This document shows positions 45,428 through 57,683 of a stretch of 64,000 nt of DNA, one piece after another. Origin of the DNA: Congeria kusceri (lineage: Eukaryota > Mollusca > Bivalvia > Myida > Dreissenidae); NCBI GenBank assembly GCA_027627225.1, contig JAPFQT010000153.1:408501-472500 (forward strand), read 5' to 3'. A program made the position numbers and the translations under genes. The notes below the pieces were generated by a model. It ran no database searches. It was given only the letters and a program-made list of their open reading frames with translations, and was not told the origin of the DNA. Numbering within the stretch: the first letter of the stretch is position 1; each line of letters starts with the position of its first letter.

Positions 45428-47496
45428 CTGGAAGGAAACACGACAATATATCATAATACGTGTATAAACAATAAAGAAACGAGACGCGGCAAGCCTCTGC
45501 AAAACCAGCTCATTCCTCAATGTGTTGCGTAACTTATGCGTTATGCAGCATAACATGACCAAGTGTCCTTTCTCAAAAATACAAAAGTCAATTACTATTT
45601 TTGCATAATCTACTACCAAAATAGAAACACTTGTTAATCAGCTCATGTCAAACCTTCCCCAAAGACTTCATAACATGAAACAAATTGTGACAAAAGAACC
45701 ACATTGACAGACATACGGACGGTGTAAATATAGTTGTATTAAATCCATGCATGATCGTAAATTGATTTCAAATGGTAATGGAGATGGAAAATGTGCAAAA
45801 TTGCTTCTTCGTCATTCTAACAGCAATGAATACAAGAAAAACAATGATGCAAAACATCATAGGGCGCCGTATTATTGTGTAAATGTAGAAAAGGAACCCC
45901 ACATTAAATATAAGTAAATATGTATGATTAATCAAATAAAAAGTGATTAATAAAATAAAAAGTAAACTCATATTATCATGGGGTTACATTATAAAAACAC
46001 TATTTTTTTAAAAAACGAAACTATGAAAATCCTTATTAAATTAAATGTATTATATCCGCATTATAATCCGATCTCACCGCCTTGTGTTTGTCATCAATGA
46101 TACTGGAATACTCTAAATAATTCACATTAACATATATATTTTACAATTTGTGAGGCAAAGCAAAATTTAAAGCGTTTCAATGCAAGAAAATAATAGCGTA
46201 AGTGCATATTAGCATAATACCAAGGGGCGGTTACCCACCGGTAAGTATTTATGCTATGTGTACCAAATAAAAACAATCGTCAGGGCACTTCACACAAAAT
46301 ATTAATTGAGATCATGTTTTATAACCAAAACATACAATTATATTAGATGATGGCGACATAAAATAGTATCCCTTAGGTAACAAATGTCTGAAGCTTTTCT
46401 GTGTATCACTATAATAGTAGACCTTGAATTAATAATAGGAACAATAAATACAATAACAATAAAGCAAGTGTTTGGAATTTTATTACAACGTATTCCGATG
46501 CTTCCGCCATAGTCTGTTAATAGAAAGATATACACTCAATAACCGCCACAGGAGTTGGTGAGAGAAAAATGTAAACCTAAATAATTCCAAATAGGACACA
46601 ACCGTTATTCATATAAACATGCATGGTGAGATTATAAATATAAATTCTCTATTCAGTATTTATGTTATGTTATTGTCTATGATAAAGTTTTCTGGATGCT
46701 TGTTGCATGTATTTTAACAGAACTGGCATCGGCTGCGAGATATTTATTGAATGAGTCACTTCTGTTGAACCTGCAGTTGGAGCCGGTCGATTACTCTGTT
46801 TGCAGTGTGTTGTACACAGTAGGCGCAGGCCTCTCACTCTATTTCAATAGTCTTCAAGCAAATTATGCAAAAATTATCTCTCAATTGGATTTAGGGACTT
46901 CAAGCAAGTGTAAATACAATAAAATATAATAGATTTTCTTTCCATATGCTTGCGGTCAGAGTCATTACATACTGACGCTCATGCGCGGCGCCAAACAGCG
47001 ACTGAAAATTGACTTTCTTATTTATATGTTCTTAAATATGCTTGCTACAGGCTACTACTACAAAAACAGCAACAACAATAACAACAACAACTACTACTAC
47101 TATATTGTACTACTACGAATATTACTATTACTATTACTACTACAACTACTACTATTAATACTAATACTAATCTACTACTGCCACTGCCACTGCCACTACT
47201 ACTGTTAGTGCTACTGCTATTAGCACTATTACTGCTGCTAGTGCTACTGCTAGTTCTACTGCTAGTGCTAGTGCTACTACAACAACAACAACAACAACAA
47301 CAACTACTACTACTACTAGTAGTACTACTTCTACTACTACTACTACTACTAATACTACTACTACTTCTACTACTACTTCTACTACTACTTCTACTACTAC
47401 TACTTCTACTACTACTACTACTACTACTTCTACTACTACTACTTCTACTTCTACTTCTACTACTACTACTTCTACTACTTCTACTACTACTACTTA

Positions 47497-47532
<36 letters not shown>

Positions 47533-49295
47533 TACTACTACTACTACTTCTACTACTGCTACTTCTACTACTACTACTTCTACTACTTCTACTACTACTA
47601 CTTCTACTACTACTACTTCTACTACTACTTCTACTTTTAACACTAATACTACTCCTACTAGTGCCATTTCCACTGCTACTACTACGACTGCTACTACTAC
47701 TACGGCTGCTACTGCTACTGCTACTGCTACTACTTCTACTACTACTACTTCTACTACTACTACTACCACTACCACAACTACTACAACTACTACAACTGCT
47801 ACTACTACTACAACTACTACTACTCGGTCCGGAGGTCGTGGGTTTGAGAACAAGGGAGAGAATAATTACCTCCAAACAGGATAATCTTAGTGCAGCTTTT
47901 ACAATCACTACCCGTTGAAGGATCTGTGATGGTTGTGTTGGTGGAGGTAAATGGGCTGGCACAAGCTTGGTCCGTCAATGTGCTGCAAGAGTAGCAGGTC
48001 AAACCTTGGGCGGACCCTGTAAAAGGAAATAGCAGTGGACGTACGTTAGTTGCTTACATTCTATTTAGCATGTTATCCTTAGAGGACGTTTTAATAAAAA
48101 AAGGGGCACATGGCAGTTTCTATTTATTAGCACACACGTGGTAGATTTTTTTCAATATACAATGCATTTGAACAATTCCCTAGGCTTGTATTAATACAGG
48201 TTCTTAGGGAAATGTACGTGTAATTGAAAATTTCATATCACATTTTTACGTCATATGCAAATATAGTGAAATATGATACAATATTTACTGGTTAAAAACA
48301 TTAACTGCAAAACGACCACCAACACATACAACAGACGAAGGCTTATGGAATTTGATGAATTTAAGAAATTTCCTTAACGCGCATTAAAGCAGCAGTCCAG
48401 AAATATGTTAATAAAAATAAAACTTTGCAGAAATTGTTTCTAATGGACATCTTACCGATCAAAATATATAAAAAAACGCATTGAAATCGGTAAAATAATA
48501 ACGTAAATTTTTGTCGCAAAATTATCTGTATGCGATAGATGATGATGGCTCTGGAGTAAATCTGCATGTATGTTAGTGTATATTCCGTTCGTACCAAGCG
48601 TTTTCGAACAAAGACATTGACAAATTTATTTTGTAAACAAGAAACAGTTTTCTGTCGAATAAAAGTCGATACATTGATATGTATATGAAACATTAGCATT
48701 ATTACTGTAAGTCTCTCATTTGTTAGTCAACAGTACTGCGTTACCCAATTGTGGGAATATGAAGAGGGCTCTAATAAGTCATCGTAACTTTCAGCCCAAT
48801 TCAAGCATTATCTACTTGTGAAGATATATCATGTCAGTTTTGTGAATACATATGTTTAAACTAAATTGTGAGAAGAATGACCTGTAATAAACTTACTGAC
48901 ACAGTTTATCTATTAAACAATTTACAATTTAACATCTATCACACTAAATAGGATGGATTTGAAATAAAATAATGTAATTGAAATATTGACGTACACTAAT
49001 GATATTGCGGAAAACATATCACTCGGATAAAGGATACAAATAAAACGATAACATCATAAAATTAACATAGAACAAAGGTTGCAGTTGTGTTATGGATATG
49101 GCGTCCGCCTTCATGAAAAAAAAAACACCAAGTACTTGTTTTACCCAGGAAACAGACTCAAAAGTGTCTCAAAACGCCTCAGGCTATCGACACAATCCAG
49201 CTAAAATAAATAGGTTTAAACTAAAACATAAAAAAAATCCTACCGGTCATGGAGGCCGCGGCGAAGATGATACCGAACAGTCCAGCAAATTTCAT
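45264..49295 (-). CDS. Ly6/uPAR (LU) domain protein, secreted and GPI-anchored, complete
   Basis: Three exons on the minus strand, 49295-49244, 48016-47870 and 45427-45264, total 363 nt = 120 codons plus stop. Both introns are phase 1 with GT-AG ends, and the split codons join cleanly. Residues 1-22 are a signal peptide (MKFAGLFGIIFAAASMTG, then SAQG). The mature chain begins LTCYSCSTLTDQACAS and has ten cysteines: C-x2-C, QAC, SDC, KSC, RSC, DIC, DVC, TC and a closing MCN. The terminal Cys-Asn is the LU-domain hallmark. A hydrophobic tail (TVFLSLIGAFVVMLSK) fits a GPI signal. Proteins of this three-finger fold act at the outer membrane, for example in receptor modulation or cell adhesion; the specific role here is unknown. 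Length is typical of single-domain family members. No lesion seen. Intron 2 (2.4 kb) holds a large TAC microsatellite. Confidence 0.85.
45428..46614. other. Ly6 intron 2, first part read on +
   Basis: AT-rich intron sequence. No exon on either strand recognised before the receptor-like block at 46615. Confidence 0.5.
46777..46929 (+). pseudogene. TM3-like receptor exon or fragment
   Basis: After GAACCTGCAG the + frame reads LEPVDYSVCSVLYTVGAGLS, then LYFNSLQANYAKIISQL. It resembles the [24 protein letters not shown] region of GABA-B receptors (cysteine, then TM3). A second possible acceptor lies at 46805. The block from 46615 is related to 14125-14281. It could be the TM3 exon of copy 2, 7.3 kb beyond TM1, or a loose fragment. 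It lies inside intron 2 of the Ly6 gene on the opposite strand. Confidence 0.35.
47086..47825. repeat. TAC/TTC trinucleotide microsatellite, about 740 bp
   Basis: Nearly pure ACT/TCT triplets with ACA and TGC interruptions. It ends about 45 bases from the Ly6 exon 2 donor (47869). Long poly-Leu, poly-Ser and poly-Val frames over it are not genes, even where they run on into exon 2. Confidence 0.95.
47870..48016 (-). CDS. Ly6 gene exon 2: first half of LU domain
   Basis: Acceptor CTTTTACAG, donor GGAG|GTAATT (minus strand), 147 nt, phase 1 on both sides. Carries the family N-terminus LTCYSCS and five of the ten cysteines; ends KSCTKIILFG. Confidence 0.9.
48387..48675 (+). repeat. dispersed repeat, copy 2 of 2
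   Basis: Same unit as 5246-5530, same orientation, with small indels. Lies in Ly6 intron 1. Confidence 0.8.
49244..49295 (-). CDS. Ly6 gene exon 1: signal peptide
   Basis: ATG at 49295-49293; 17 codons plus one base; donor ACCG|GTAGGA on the minus strand. Encodes a lysine followed by a hydrophobic core. The start was chosen because it gives a standard signal peptide and the phase matches exon 2. Confidence 0.75.
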
Positions 49296-49799
49296 GATTT
49301 TGGAAACACTGACTTTCTCCCGACACCTAAAAAACTACCCGAACGATATCTTGTTATCAGTTAATGTACAATGCATGTATATATGAAGTTACTACGCACG
49401 AGAATTGTCCAGTCAAATTTCGAAGAAAAAACAACTGATGTGTGCTTTTCAGAAACAAAAACAAGTATGAAAATTGTTGTACTTTCCCAACAACTTTAAT
49501 CTCACAGCCATTCAAAACGTTTCAACTGATAATTATTCAGTTCGACGAGATTTACTCAAATTATGCTATACAAAATGAAACTTTTTAATCTGGATAAATT
49601 AGCCCAAAACGGGTGTAACGCTGTCACGTGACTAACACTCCACGGCCTTTAACCAGCCGGGATTACTAAGTACCAGTAATAACGGTCACAATACAATATA
49701 TACTAATTGTATCATTTGCTATTGTCACATACTTAAGTGTCGCGTTCAATGCAAGATTAATTCTGATATCAGTAAGCTAATTTCAGATATTTTTTGCAG
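49296..49799. other. upstream flank of the Ly6 gene
   Basis: Should hold the Ly6 promoter and 5' untranslated region on the minus strand. No TATA box or other site can be assigned with confidence. Confidence 0.4.
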
Positions 49800-49913
49800 G
49801 CCCCGATAAAACTGGAGTCAACTTAGAGATGTGTTCAGCGTTGATTTCCTCGCATTACGTATTGCATGAATATAAAGAGATTGTTACACTGATGTTTCCA
49901 ACGGTACTTGCTG
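49800..49913 (+). CDS. possible lone exon, unknown product
   Basis: A strong acceptor (ATATTTTTTGCAG) and a GTAATG donor enclose 114 nt. In one frame it is open: PDKTGVNLEMCSALISSHYV, then LHEYKEIVTLMFPTVLA. No family recognised and no partner exon found. It may be chance. Confidence 0.25.
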
Positions 49914-49994
49914 GTAATGTTCTCACAATTAACTAGTTTTGTATACACGGTATGGGAAAGCTATAAGAGCATGGATTCATTGTTCACTCTTATA

Positions 49995-50830
49995 TAAGAT
50001 ATAAATGTACCAATAAGTATCATGTTTAATTTATATAACGCTTATGTATTGTCCATTCTGAACTATAATTGCTGGGTTGGTTATTTATAAAAATTTTGCA
50101 AAAGACTTTTGACTGTAAAAATGTCAACAAATTCATTATCTCTCTATGCCGAAGTTTGTCGATTCCCTGTTTATATAGACAGATACATACGTTAAATACT
50201 TTTTGAAACTACCGGTTTATACCGTAAAACATGGAAATTGTATTGTTAAACATATTGCTTTATTACGGAGATTAGAAATCGATCGAAAAACTCATACTAT
50301 ACATTGGCCATCGAAAGTACGTGACATTCTAAACCAAACCGGTTTTACCGATGTATGGTGATTTCCTGATTCAGTGAATATCGATCAATTTAACGCACTA
50401 CTTAAAAATAGATTACCAGACCAAACTGGCATATTGCTACCTTATTATCTAGTTCAATGGTTTTATTTAAAGAACTAAAATAGAACCGGTATTCCAAAAA
50501 TCATGGTATCTTGATATTGTTGAAAATCAAAAGCATGGGGACATAACCCGCTAAATTGCGTTTGTCATCGCACAACTTATTTATTGAGACAGGGAGACAT
50601 CAGAACATAGCCAGAGATCAACGTAAATGTGTCTTACGCAATCTAAATGACATCAAAGATGAATACCACTTTGTATTAAAATGTCCATACTACGCAGAGT
50701 GCAATAAAAACTAATTCAAAAGTATTATATGTCCCGTCCAAATATGTACAAGTTTATCGAGCTTTTAAATAGTACCAACAAAATAGAGCTAAGAAATATA
50801 GCCATTTTTGTTTGAAATGCTTTAAAATAA
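49995..50830 (+). mobile_element. decayed LINE fragment
   Basis: Scattered frames match the C-terminal half of a LINE ORF2. Near 50035: AYVLSILNYNCWVGYL, then FCKRLLTVKMSTNSLSLYAE and VCRFPVYIDRYIR. Near 50600: NIARDQRKCVLRNLNDIKDE, then YHFVLKCPYYAEC (Cys/His knuckle). Many stops and frameshifts; an old insertion. The motifs resemble LINE A and B. Confidence 0.65.
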
Positions 50831-51018
50831 GAGAAAATTTCATGTATATTTAGCATAAATTGATTATATTTTACACAAATCAATACACATATTTCTTTGT
50901 AAACTTAAGATTTAACCAGTTAAATTACATATGTTTATTTGTCGCATTAATTCACTTTAAAAGTATAACCGTATGACAAAGCGAAGTTACAACCAAGAAA
51001 GCCTTTTAGAATTGGTGC

Positions 51019-51065
<47 letters not shown>

Positions 51066-51166
51066 TAATTTGTTCATGTATACATAATTCACCACTTCGA
51101 AAATAATAATAATAATAATAATGATAATAATAATCATAATAATAATAATAATAATAATAATAATAT
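51019..51166. repeat. AAT microsatellite in two blocks
   Basis: AATAAT runs at 51019-51062 and 51103-51166, separated by about 40 bases of unique sequence. Confidence 0.95.
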
Positions 51167-51626
51167 ATTGCAAGTACGCGATAACCGTTCCTGAAAAGTC
51201 TAATTTAGAAAATTGCTTGGACAAATTTGATCACACTCCTACTTTCGCTATTTTTAGTTGTTCGCAGAACAACTAAAGATACCGCAATTTCAAAATTGAG
51301 CAGTCTAAGAACTATGATCCTAACAGCATTAGGCCAGTCGACTACGCGAAAGTAAGAAGTACCGTTTTGAATATCGTTTTATTTGTCAAATGGTAATCGT
51401 TATCGCCGACTCATGTAAAGGTTATTTGTTAAGTAGTGAATTTGTTTGGTAGGGGATGTTTATTACTCATTTTATTATTTACGTGGCCATCATTATAACG
51501 ATAAAGAACAGTTTATCGGTTACAACGCAGAAGCGGTCGATTTTTACGGATCATTCCGGATATAGTCGATGTAGCACGATTGAGAGCAAAAACTACAATG
51601 GGCAGAATTTTAAACGCTAATTCGTA

Positions 51627-51700
51627 GCAGCAATAGCCTAGTGGTAAGCATGTTGGACTCACATTCTGAAGGACCCGGGTTCGATCTCCGGCAATGGTGG
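51627..51700 (+). repeat. tRNA-derived sequence (SINE head or tRNA pseudogene)
   Basis: A-box-like TAGCCTAGTGGTAAG and B-box GGGTTCGATCTCC are at tRNA spacing. The T arm (CCGGG TTCGATC TCCGG) pairs, and an anticodon arm can be drawn with loop CTCACAT (CAC, Val-like). The 5' and 3' ends do not form an acceptor stem, so it is not a working tRNA gene. Confidence 0.5.
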
Positions 51701-54700
51701 AGGATTTTTCATATACTTTTTTGACAGTTTTGCTACTCGAGATACTTAATTAATTGAAAGGGAATATATTTTAAGACATTTCCAAAAGAAACCATCAATA
51801 TTTTGATAGTAACTCCATTTAAGGAACTTAAAACACTTGCTAATACGGTTGAAAAGCTTGTAGCACAGTCTTTGCATTCATATACTGTTTTTAATATTTT
51901 TGATATTCAGCACATTATGAATAACGAAACTCCAGAGATATAATCAGGAGAGAAACCCTTATTCAAGGTTAATATTGAGTTTTGTTCAACTCCACAGCTT
52001 TTGATCATCGACAGCGCCATCATCTGTCTTCTTCAGAGAGTGTCCGGTTATGAAACTCATAATGGTCATTTTCACTATATACATGTATATCCAGATAATG
52101 TGTGTTAGTAATGAATATTTAATGTCGGAATGTCGAGTATGAATGCTATTAAATTAATATATATTTGTAGCCCAGAGAAAGAGCATGCAATTGAAAATCG
52201 GACAAAGAATTTGTCTTGTTAGATCTTGAAAGACATTTTTTTTTTGAATTGCATTTTTTGGAAGGTTTTAAATATATTATATCGTACAGAGTTTTAAGCT
52301 GCTGAAAGTATATAGTTTTTACTCCGGATTACGTTTCAATTAGTGGCGTACGGTTTACAATGGACCTAAATCAATCACCTACACATTTGACGCAATAAAT
52401 ATATTGAATTGAAACAATTCAAAACTGCCTGATTGAGAGAACAAAATAACATAATTACACAATGACGCTATATTTATTTCAAAATTTGATTTACATGTTC
52501 ACGAGGTAATATTGTATTTAAACTTACCATATTGAATAATATAAATCGCTTAGCAATGTTCAAGTCATATTTATAATATTGAACAAATGTTATAGTAAAT
52601 AAATATTTTCGTTTAAACATATCTTTATTTAAGGTGACGTATATTATCCCTACCTAATTGCCCAGACTGTCCATGATGTGCACAGTGTTACGCAATAGCG
52701 AATAACTGCAGTGCCTTCAGCGCTTTGATACTTGTATGCATTCGAAATATTCTCCTGCGTGTGTCCTGGGTACCGTTTTATCCTGCTACTAACCCAAACA
52801 GTGACCTAATAAAGCGGTGACCGTATAAACTTGTTGATATCCGGCAGTAGATCACGTGACTGTGATATACCGTCAATAGGTATTCCTACGCGCCGGATAA
52901 CAACATTGTCGAGAATGACACAGCATAAAGTCTACTTACCAGAGTTTTTCATCGATACAAACTGTGTGTTGTCTAGTTTAACAGAGTTAAACAACACATG
53001 AGTTGTTTGTCCTCACATTACATTTAACTGGTTAACAACAACTTCCTTCCAGTTCCATTCCATTTCAACACACATGAATCTGATGCAAGCGGGTTATTCT
53101 TTGTGGATAGACTTTCTTTGGACAACCAACAGAGCATATTCATCAAAGAAGTAACCTTTTATATTAATTTTCGATGAAAAGAAATGAAAAAAAGTTAGCA
53201 AAATTTTAACGTATAACTAAACAATTATGATTTATTTCACTTTCAGTTACACTGACCTCCACCCACAACTAATACTATCCGAGTAAATCGTAGAAAATTG
53301 AAAAGGGATCAATCTCACCGTTTCCATTCGAGGCAAATATTCCATACACTTTTTATCTGAATGCTATTGCATAATATAATCCATCCAAAACACAGAAACA
53401 CTAAATATTTATTCCGATTTCAGGTATTTTAAAATGCAAAACACTCCCGTTCTGGTTTGACTACAGTACATTTTGTAAACTTACAACTCAAAATGAATGA
53501 CGTAGATGGTGTGACGTAATTTAACTCTTTAAAAACCAATATAATCTGGTTTAAAACAAAAGCAGATTTACTACGTCATTTTCGTGTCGTACTGACATCA
53601 GCAAATAAGATTTATTAATATTTTACTTTTGCTTTTTGAAAAAAGGTGATTAAGAAATAGAGAACTATTTTTTCCGGGTAGTACTCATTCATGCAAGCGA
53701 GTTATTAGGTCGTGGCCCGTCTATATTTTTTTTTTTCAATTTAAAACTTTAGTGTTTGTTGTTTTTAAATTTAATTGAATAGAAATCAGGATAAATAGAA
53801 TAGAAATCAGGCTAAAGCTCGCCCTATTTTCATTTTCTAAGCCTCACCGGATAAACTTTCTCCACCCCGGCACCAACCATGTATTCTCTATTTACTAACA
53901 GAGTTACGCAAGCGTATGTCTACGATTTTCGTAACTTTTTGCGTACGTTCGAATTTTTGGCGTAAATGCGTTTTACTAAAACTTTGCGTATGTACGTTTT
54001 CCGTAAGTTTGTACGTAACTTTACGATTTAGAAAAGCAGCTGTAACTATTTAGTTTGTCCGTAAATATGGCCGTCGTGTTTCGAGAAGAAATTTTGCTCG
54101 ACGACTTAATCCGCAGATTTTGTAAAAGGATGAGTTATTATAAAAGTTTGACAGATTTATTGATAATACAAAAATATCGACATGTTCAGAATAGAAAATA
54201 ACCGTATTCATGACTTAATAAGTTAAGAAATTTCAGCTCGATGCTACTGAAGCCAATCAGTGTCGTCCATCTATTTGTATTTTCAGTTGAAAGATAGCCT
54301 TAATTTCTAACCCTTGAGCTACCTTTACGTGTCAATAGATTTTAGCAAGAGCATAATTATTTCCCCTGAGTGGCGTCCTTGACATTCTACTATTGATTGC
54401 TGAATGTTGTCGTTTGGACATATACTGACATTATTATGGAATCGAATTACCTACCAAATAAACATACAGTGATACACGAATTTGTGGAAAGTTTTACTTG
54501 ATTGAAGGGGCATCTGTTGGAAATGATTTGACATGTAATTTAAAAAAAAGGAGCAAAACAACATGTCCGAAATATTCTATCCGAATAGACAAGTTACCTA
54601 TGCATTGTGCCTTTGTTTGTTACTATGCCCATGTTGAAAGAATAATGATCTCTATGATCTTTCACGAAATACAATATGGTGGTCATTTTATCAAATTTTG

Positions 54701-55016
54701 GCATGTTAATATGTAGCTTGGAATAACATCAACAGATGGAACACAGTCGCAAAGCATTGAATTTAGGATATGTAATTAATACTAATTATGATGCCATTGC
54801 TTGATTGGAATTGGGAAAAGTCTATTACTGAAGTAAAGATTCCTCCCGAGAGCAGAGGTGGTCTACAGCTTTTTTTGCACACATTTGATCCGGGATGATG
54901 CTAAAGCGGGCATTTGGGTTGCATAAGTCACATTTCAGGTTTGTGCTTTTTATTCTAGTGGCATTAACTTTTAGGGTATTGATATTGGGTACAATTAACC
55001 TGAATGACAATATATA
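51701..55016. other. no recognised gene
   Basis: 3.3 kb of AT-rich DNA. A block at about 53900-54020 repeats ACGTNN-type motifs (CGTAACTTTTTGCGTACG and similar). No supported exon. Confidence 0.5.
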
Positions 55017-55151
55017 AATATCATATCGCAGCGTGTGTGACATTGATATTGTCAACCCGAGGGCAGAATGTTTCCCGAGGCAAACGCCGAGTGGTGGCAT
55101 TTTGTTTCGATGGTTGACAATATCAATGTCACACACGCTGCCATATGATAA
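55017..55151. mobile_element. MITE-like inverted-repeat element
   Basis: Arms of about 38 bases (AGCGTGTGTGACATTGATAT, then TGTCAAC) at 55019-55058 and about 55112-55150, one or two mismatches. A third arm copy in direct orientation lies at 55241-55280, so two elements may overlap or share an arm. Confidence 0.8.
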
Positions 55152-55280
55152 TTGTTTGTACAGTGTTTATCTGTTTTATAACAGCTGTTAACATTCAAAC
55201 AAACAATTTGAGCAAATGCTAAATACTGCACAATTAAACAAATATCATATGTCAGTGTGTGTGACATTGATATTGTCAAC

Positions 55281-55573
55281 CCTGGAAACTGTTTTTTTTA
55301 GAAGTGCAGCGCACAACAACCATTATTCTACCTTGAGTATTTGTGTTGCATTTTATTATTACAACTTTGTTGCTGAGACAGGTTCTTCTTTACATCTCAA
55401 TGAGGGAAAAAAAAATTATTATAAATATGTACTTAAGAATAATTACATTCATTAACGTTTACTTAAAATGAATATAATAATAGTATATTGTCATGAATAT
55501 GCATCTGCATATAACTTGAGTTTTCTTTCAGTTTAAGCCAGAAAACACAGCCCTTGTGGTGACTAGTTGTCAG
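55281..55573. other. no recognised gene
   Basis: AT-rich flank after the third arm copy of the inverted-repeat element. Nothing recognised. Confidence 0.5.
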
Positions 55574-55737
55574 CATCAGTGTTGGCCATGTTGATGATGG
55601 TTGTAGCATAATACTCAACAGTTCATTATTGTATTTATTCACACAGTATATTTAACATCAGTGTTGGCCATGTTGACGATGGTTGTAGCATAATACTCAA
55701 CAGTTCATTATTGTATTTATTCACACAGTATATTTAA
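55574..55737. repeat. 82-bp tandem duplication, two copies
   Basis: CATCAGTGTTGGCCATGTTG starts at 55574 and 55656. Only one difference was noticed (GATGATGG versus GACGATGG). Confidence 0.9.
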
Positions 55738-56162
55738 CAAAAGCAATAGCAATATTAATACAAAATAATGTTGACGTTTTTGCACTTTAAGTTAATTTAT
55801 CCTATAAGTATTTGTTACTAAGCATTATAGTAGAAATTTCACAAAATTTCTAATAGAGTAAAACATGTTTACAAAGACAGTTTTCTGTGTGACTTTGCAA
55901 TAAAATATATTTAAACCTAGTTGTGTTATCAGTTTCAAATGTAATGACTAGTAAATAATAAAGATGCATTTAGGTAAGTTGCCTTCAAATATGTTGCAAT
56001 AAAATAAACAATAACTGTTAGGCTATTACAGTTAGTAATAAACTATATAATCTAATGTTCAGCAGACAAAACACAAGATTAATGTTTCATGTTAATTGTT
56101 TTATTGTGTTTTATTTATAATACAACAAGCCAATAAATCATTGGTACCAGTGGACAAATTGA

Positions 56163-56322
56163 TAGGAAACGGAAAGAGTAGCAATACACATTACTGTAAA
56201 AATACAATAATATAAGGTGAAGGGGAATTTTTTGGGATAAGATTAGGAAACGGAAAGAGTAGCAATACACACTACTGTAAAAATACAATAATTAAGGTGA
56301 AGGGGACATTTTTGGGATAACA
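56163..56322. repeat. 80-bp tandem duplication, two copies
   Basis: TAGGAAACGGAAAGAGTAGC starts at 56163 and 56243; a few differences. Confidence 0.9.
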
Positions 56323-57253
56323 TACCATTTGCCAAATTATGTTGGAAAGCGTACTTTTGTTTATAAACTTGATATATCACTGTTTATGAAAATTAATTGC
56401 AAATATTCAAGATATTATGTAATTGTAATCATTTGCATTATTTTTGGTTTTATAATAGAAGTAAAATAAAATTAGCAAAGTAATGATCTATTTTATTTTA
56501 TGTAACAACCTTATCTAAATTAAAAATAGTGTGCCTGTTCCTAGTTACAATTGGTAAATTAGTAAAATTACTTGATTTTACCAATCATTTATTTCACAAA
56601 TTACTGTTTCTCAAACATGGAAGAGCATGACTTTTAAAAATATTTAATCAGATTTTTTCCTATTTTTGAAAAAATGATTCATTAAAATATAAATAACAAC
56701 TATTAGGGCAGTCTCTTTGGAGTAATGGGTGTATGCTTTATGTTTGGGACATCAACATGTTTTTATATGCATAAAGCCTTAAAACATAAAGCTAAATATG
56801 TAACATTTATTATATAATATGTATTATTATATAAACATTTCTCTTATCCTTGTAATAGCTTTGTAATGTCTTTCTTTTAATATCTGTTGTGTCAGTCGAC
56901 TGCGTTGACTGTGAAAACATTAATTTTACTGCTTAGCATTTCTTGATTTTGATGACAGGTACACACATGTCTGTAATAGAAAAAAATACCTTATTAGATC
57001 TATTTCCAATTTGAAAACAAAATTGATCTACACATATGCTATTTTTTTATATCAATTAACAGTATTTTCAATAAATTCATTAAATTGACATTAATGTAAT
57101 ATATTATGAACTATAATACCACAATGGCATCGGATTTGCTGAACATTAAAATAACATTAAAATAAATAAATCAAACATAATGTTCGTAATGAATCGACCT
57201 GAGGAAAACCTAAGACGGACATTTCATCAATTGCTTTGATCAACTGAAACATC
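56323..57253. other. no recognised gene
   Basis: AT-rich flank up to the inferred 5' end of LINE B. Confidence 0.5.
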
Positions 57254-57683
57254 ATTGTTGTGTGTGAACAGTGGACGTGTTCTTTTGTGCTCCTATATTC
57301 ATGGAATTAATTTAATAAATAATATTGTATAGAAGGAAGGTGCCACAAAAAGTACATTTTAAGTGTTAAAATCGACGAAGATATTGATTATTTAACTAAT
57401 TATTCGTCTATTTTCGCGATGTCGATTTCAGCTTGACAGTCTGGCTATTTTTTTTTTCCGTGAACTCTTGTCAGTGCATGATTGAGCGTGATTGTGACAG
57501 TGCATATACAATCGGATATACAATCGGATTACGCCTTCTCCAATTCGAATAATTATCGGCCAATTATCTCGAGCGCTGCTATACCTTATGCTGGTGTGGT
57601 TATGGTGGATAACAGTAACAAAATTTGCTAACAATCAATACAATCAATAAGTTGTATATAAGCTGTACATAAACAATTATTTA

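Noticed and set aside
46675..46776. Reading the TM2 helix of the receptor from the open frame upstream of 46777
   Set aside because: The hydrophobic stretch lacks the RMSSPxLNN motif, and an acceptor-like AG lies downstream of it, so it is more likely intron.
47045..47962. 305-residue poly-Ser frame (-), 236-residue poly-Leu frame (+), poly-Val frame
   Set aside because: All come from the TAC/TTC triplet repeat. Their apparent ends run into the Ly6 exon in the wrong frame.
51627..51700. Functional tRNA-Val(CAC)
   Set aside because: The seven bases at each end do not pair, so no acceptor stem forms.
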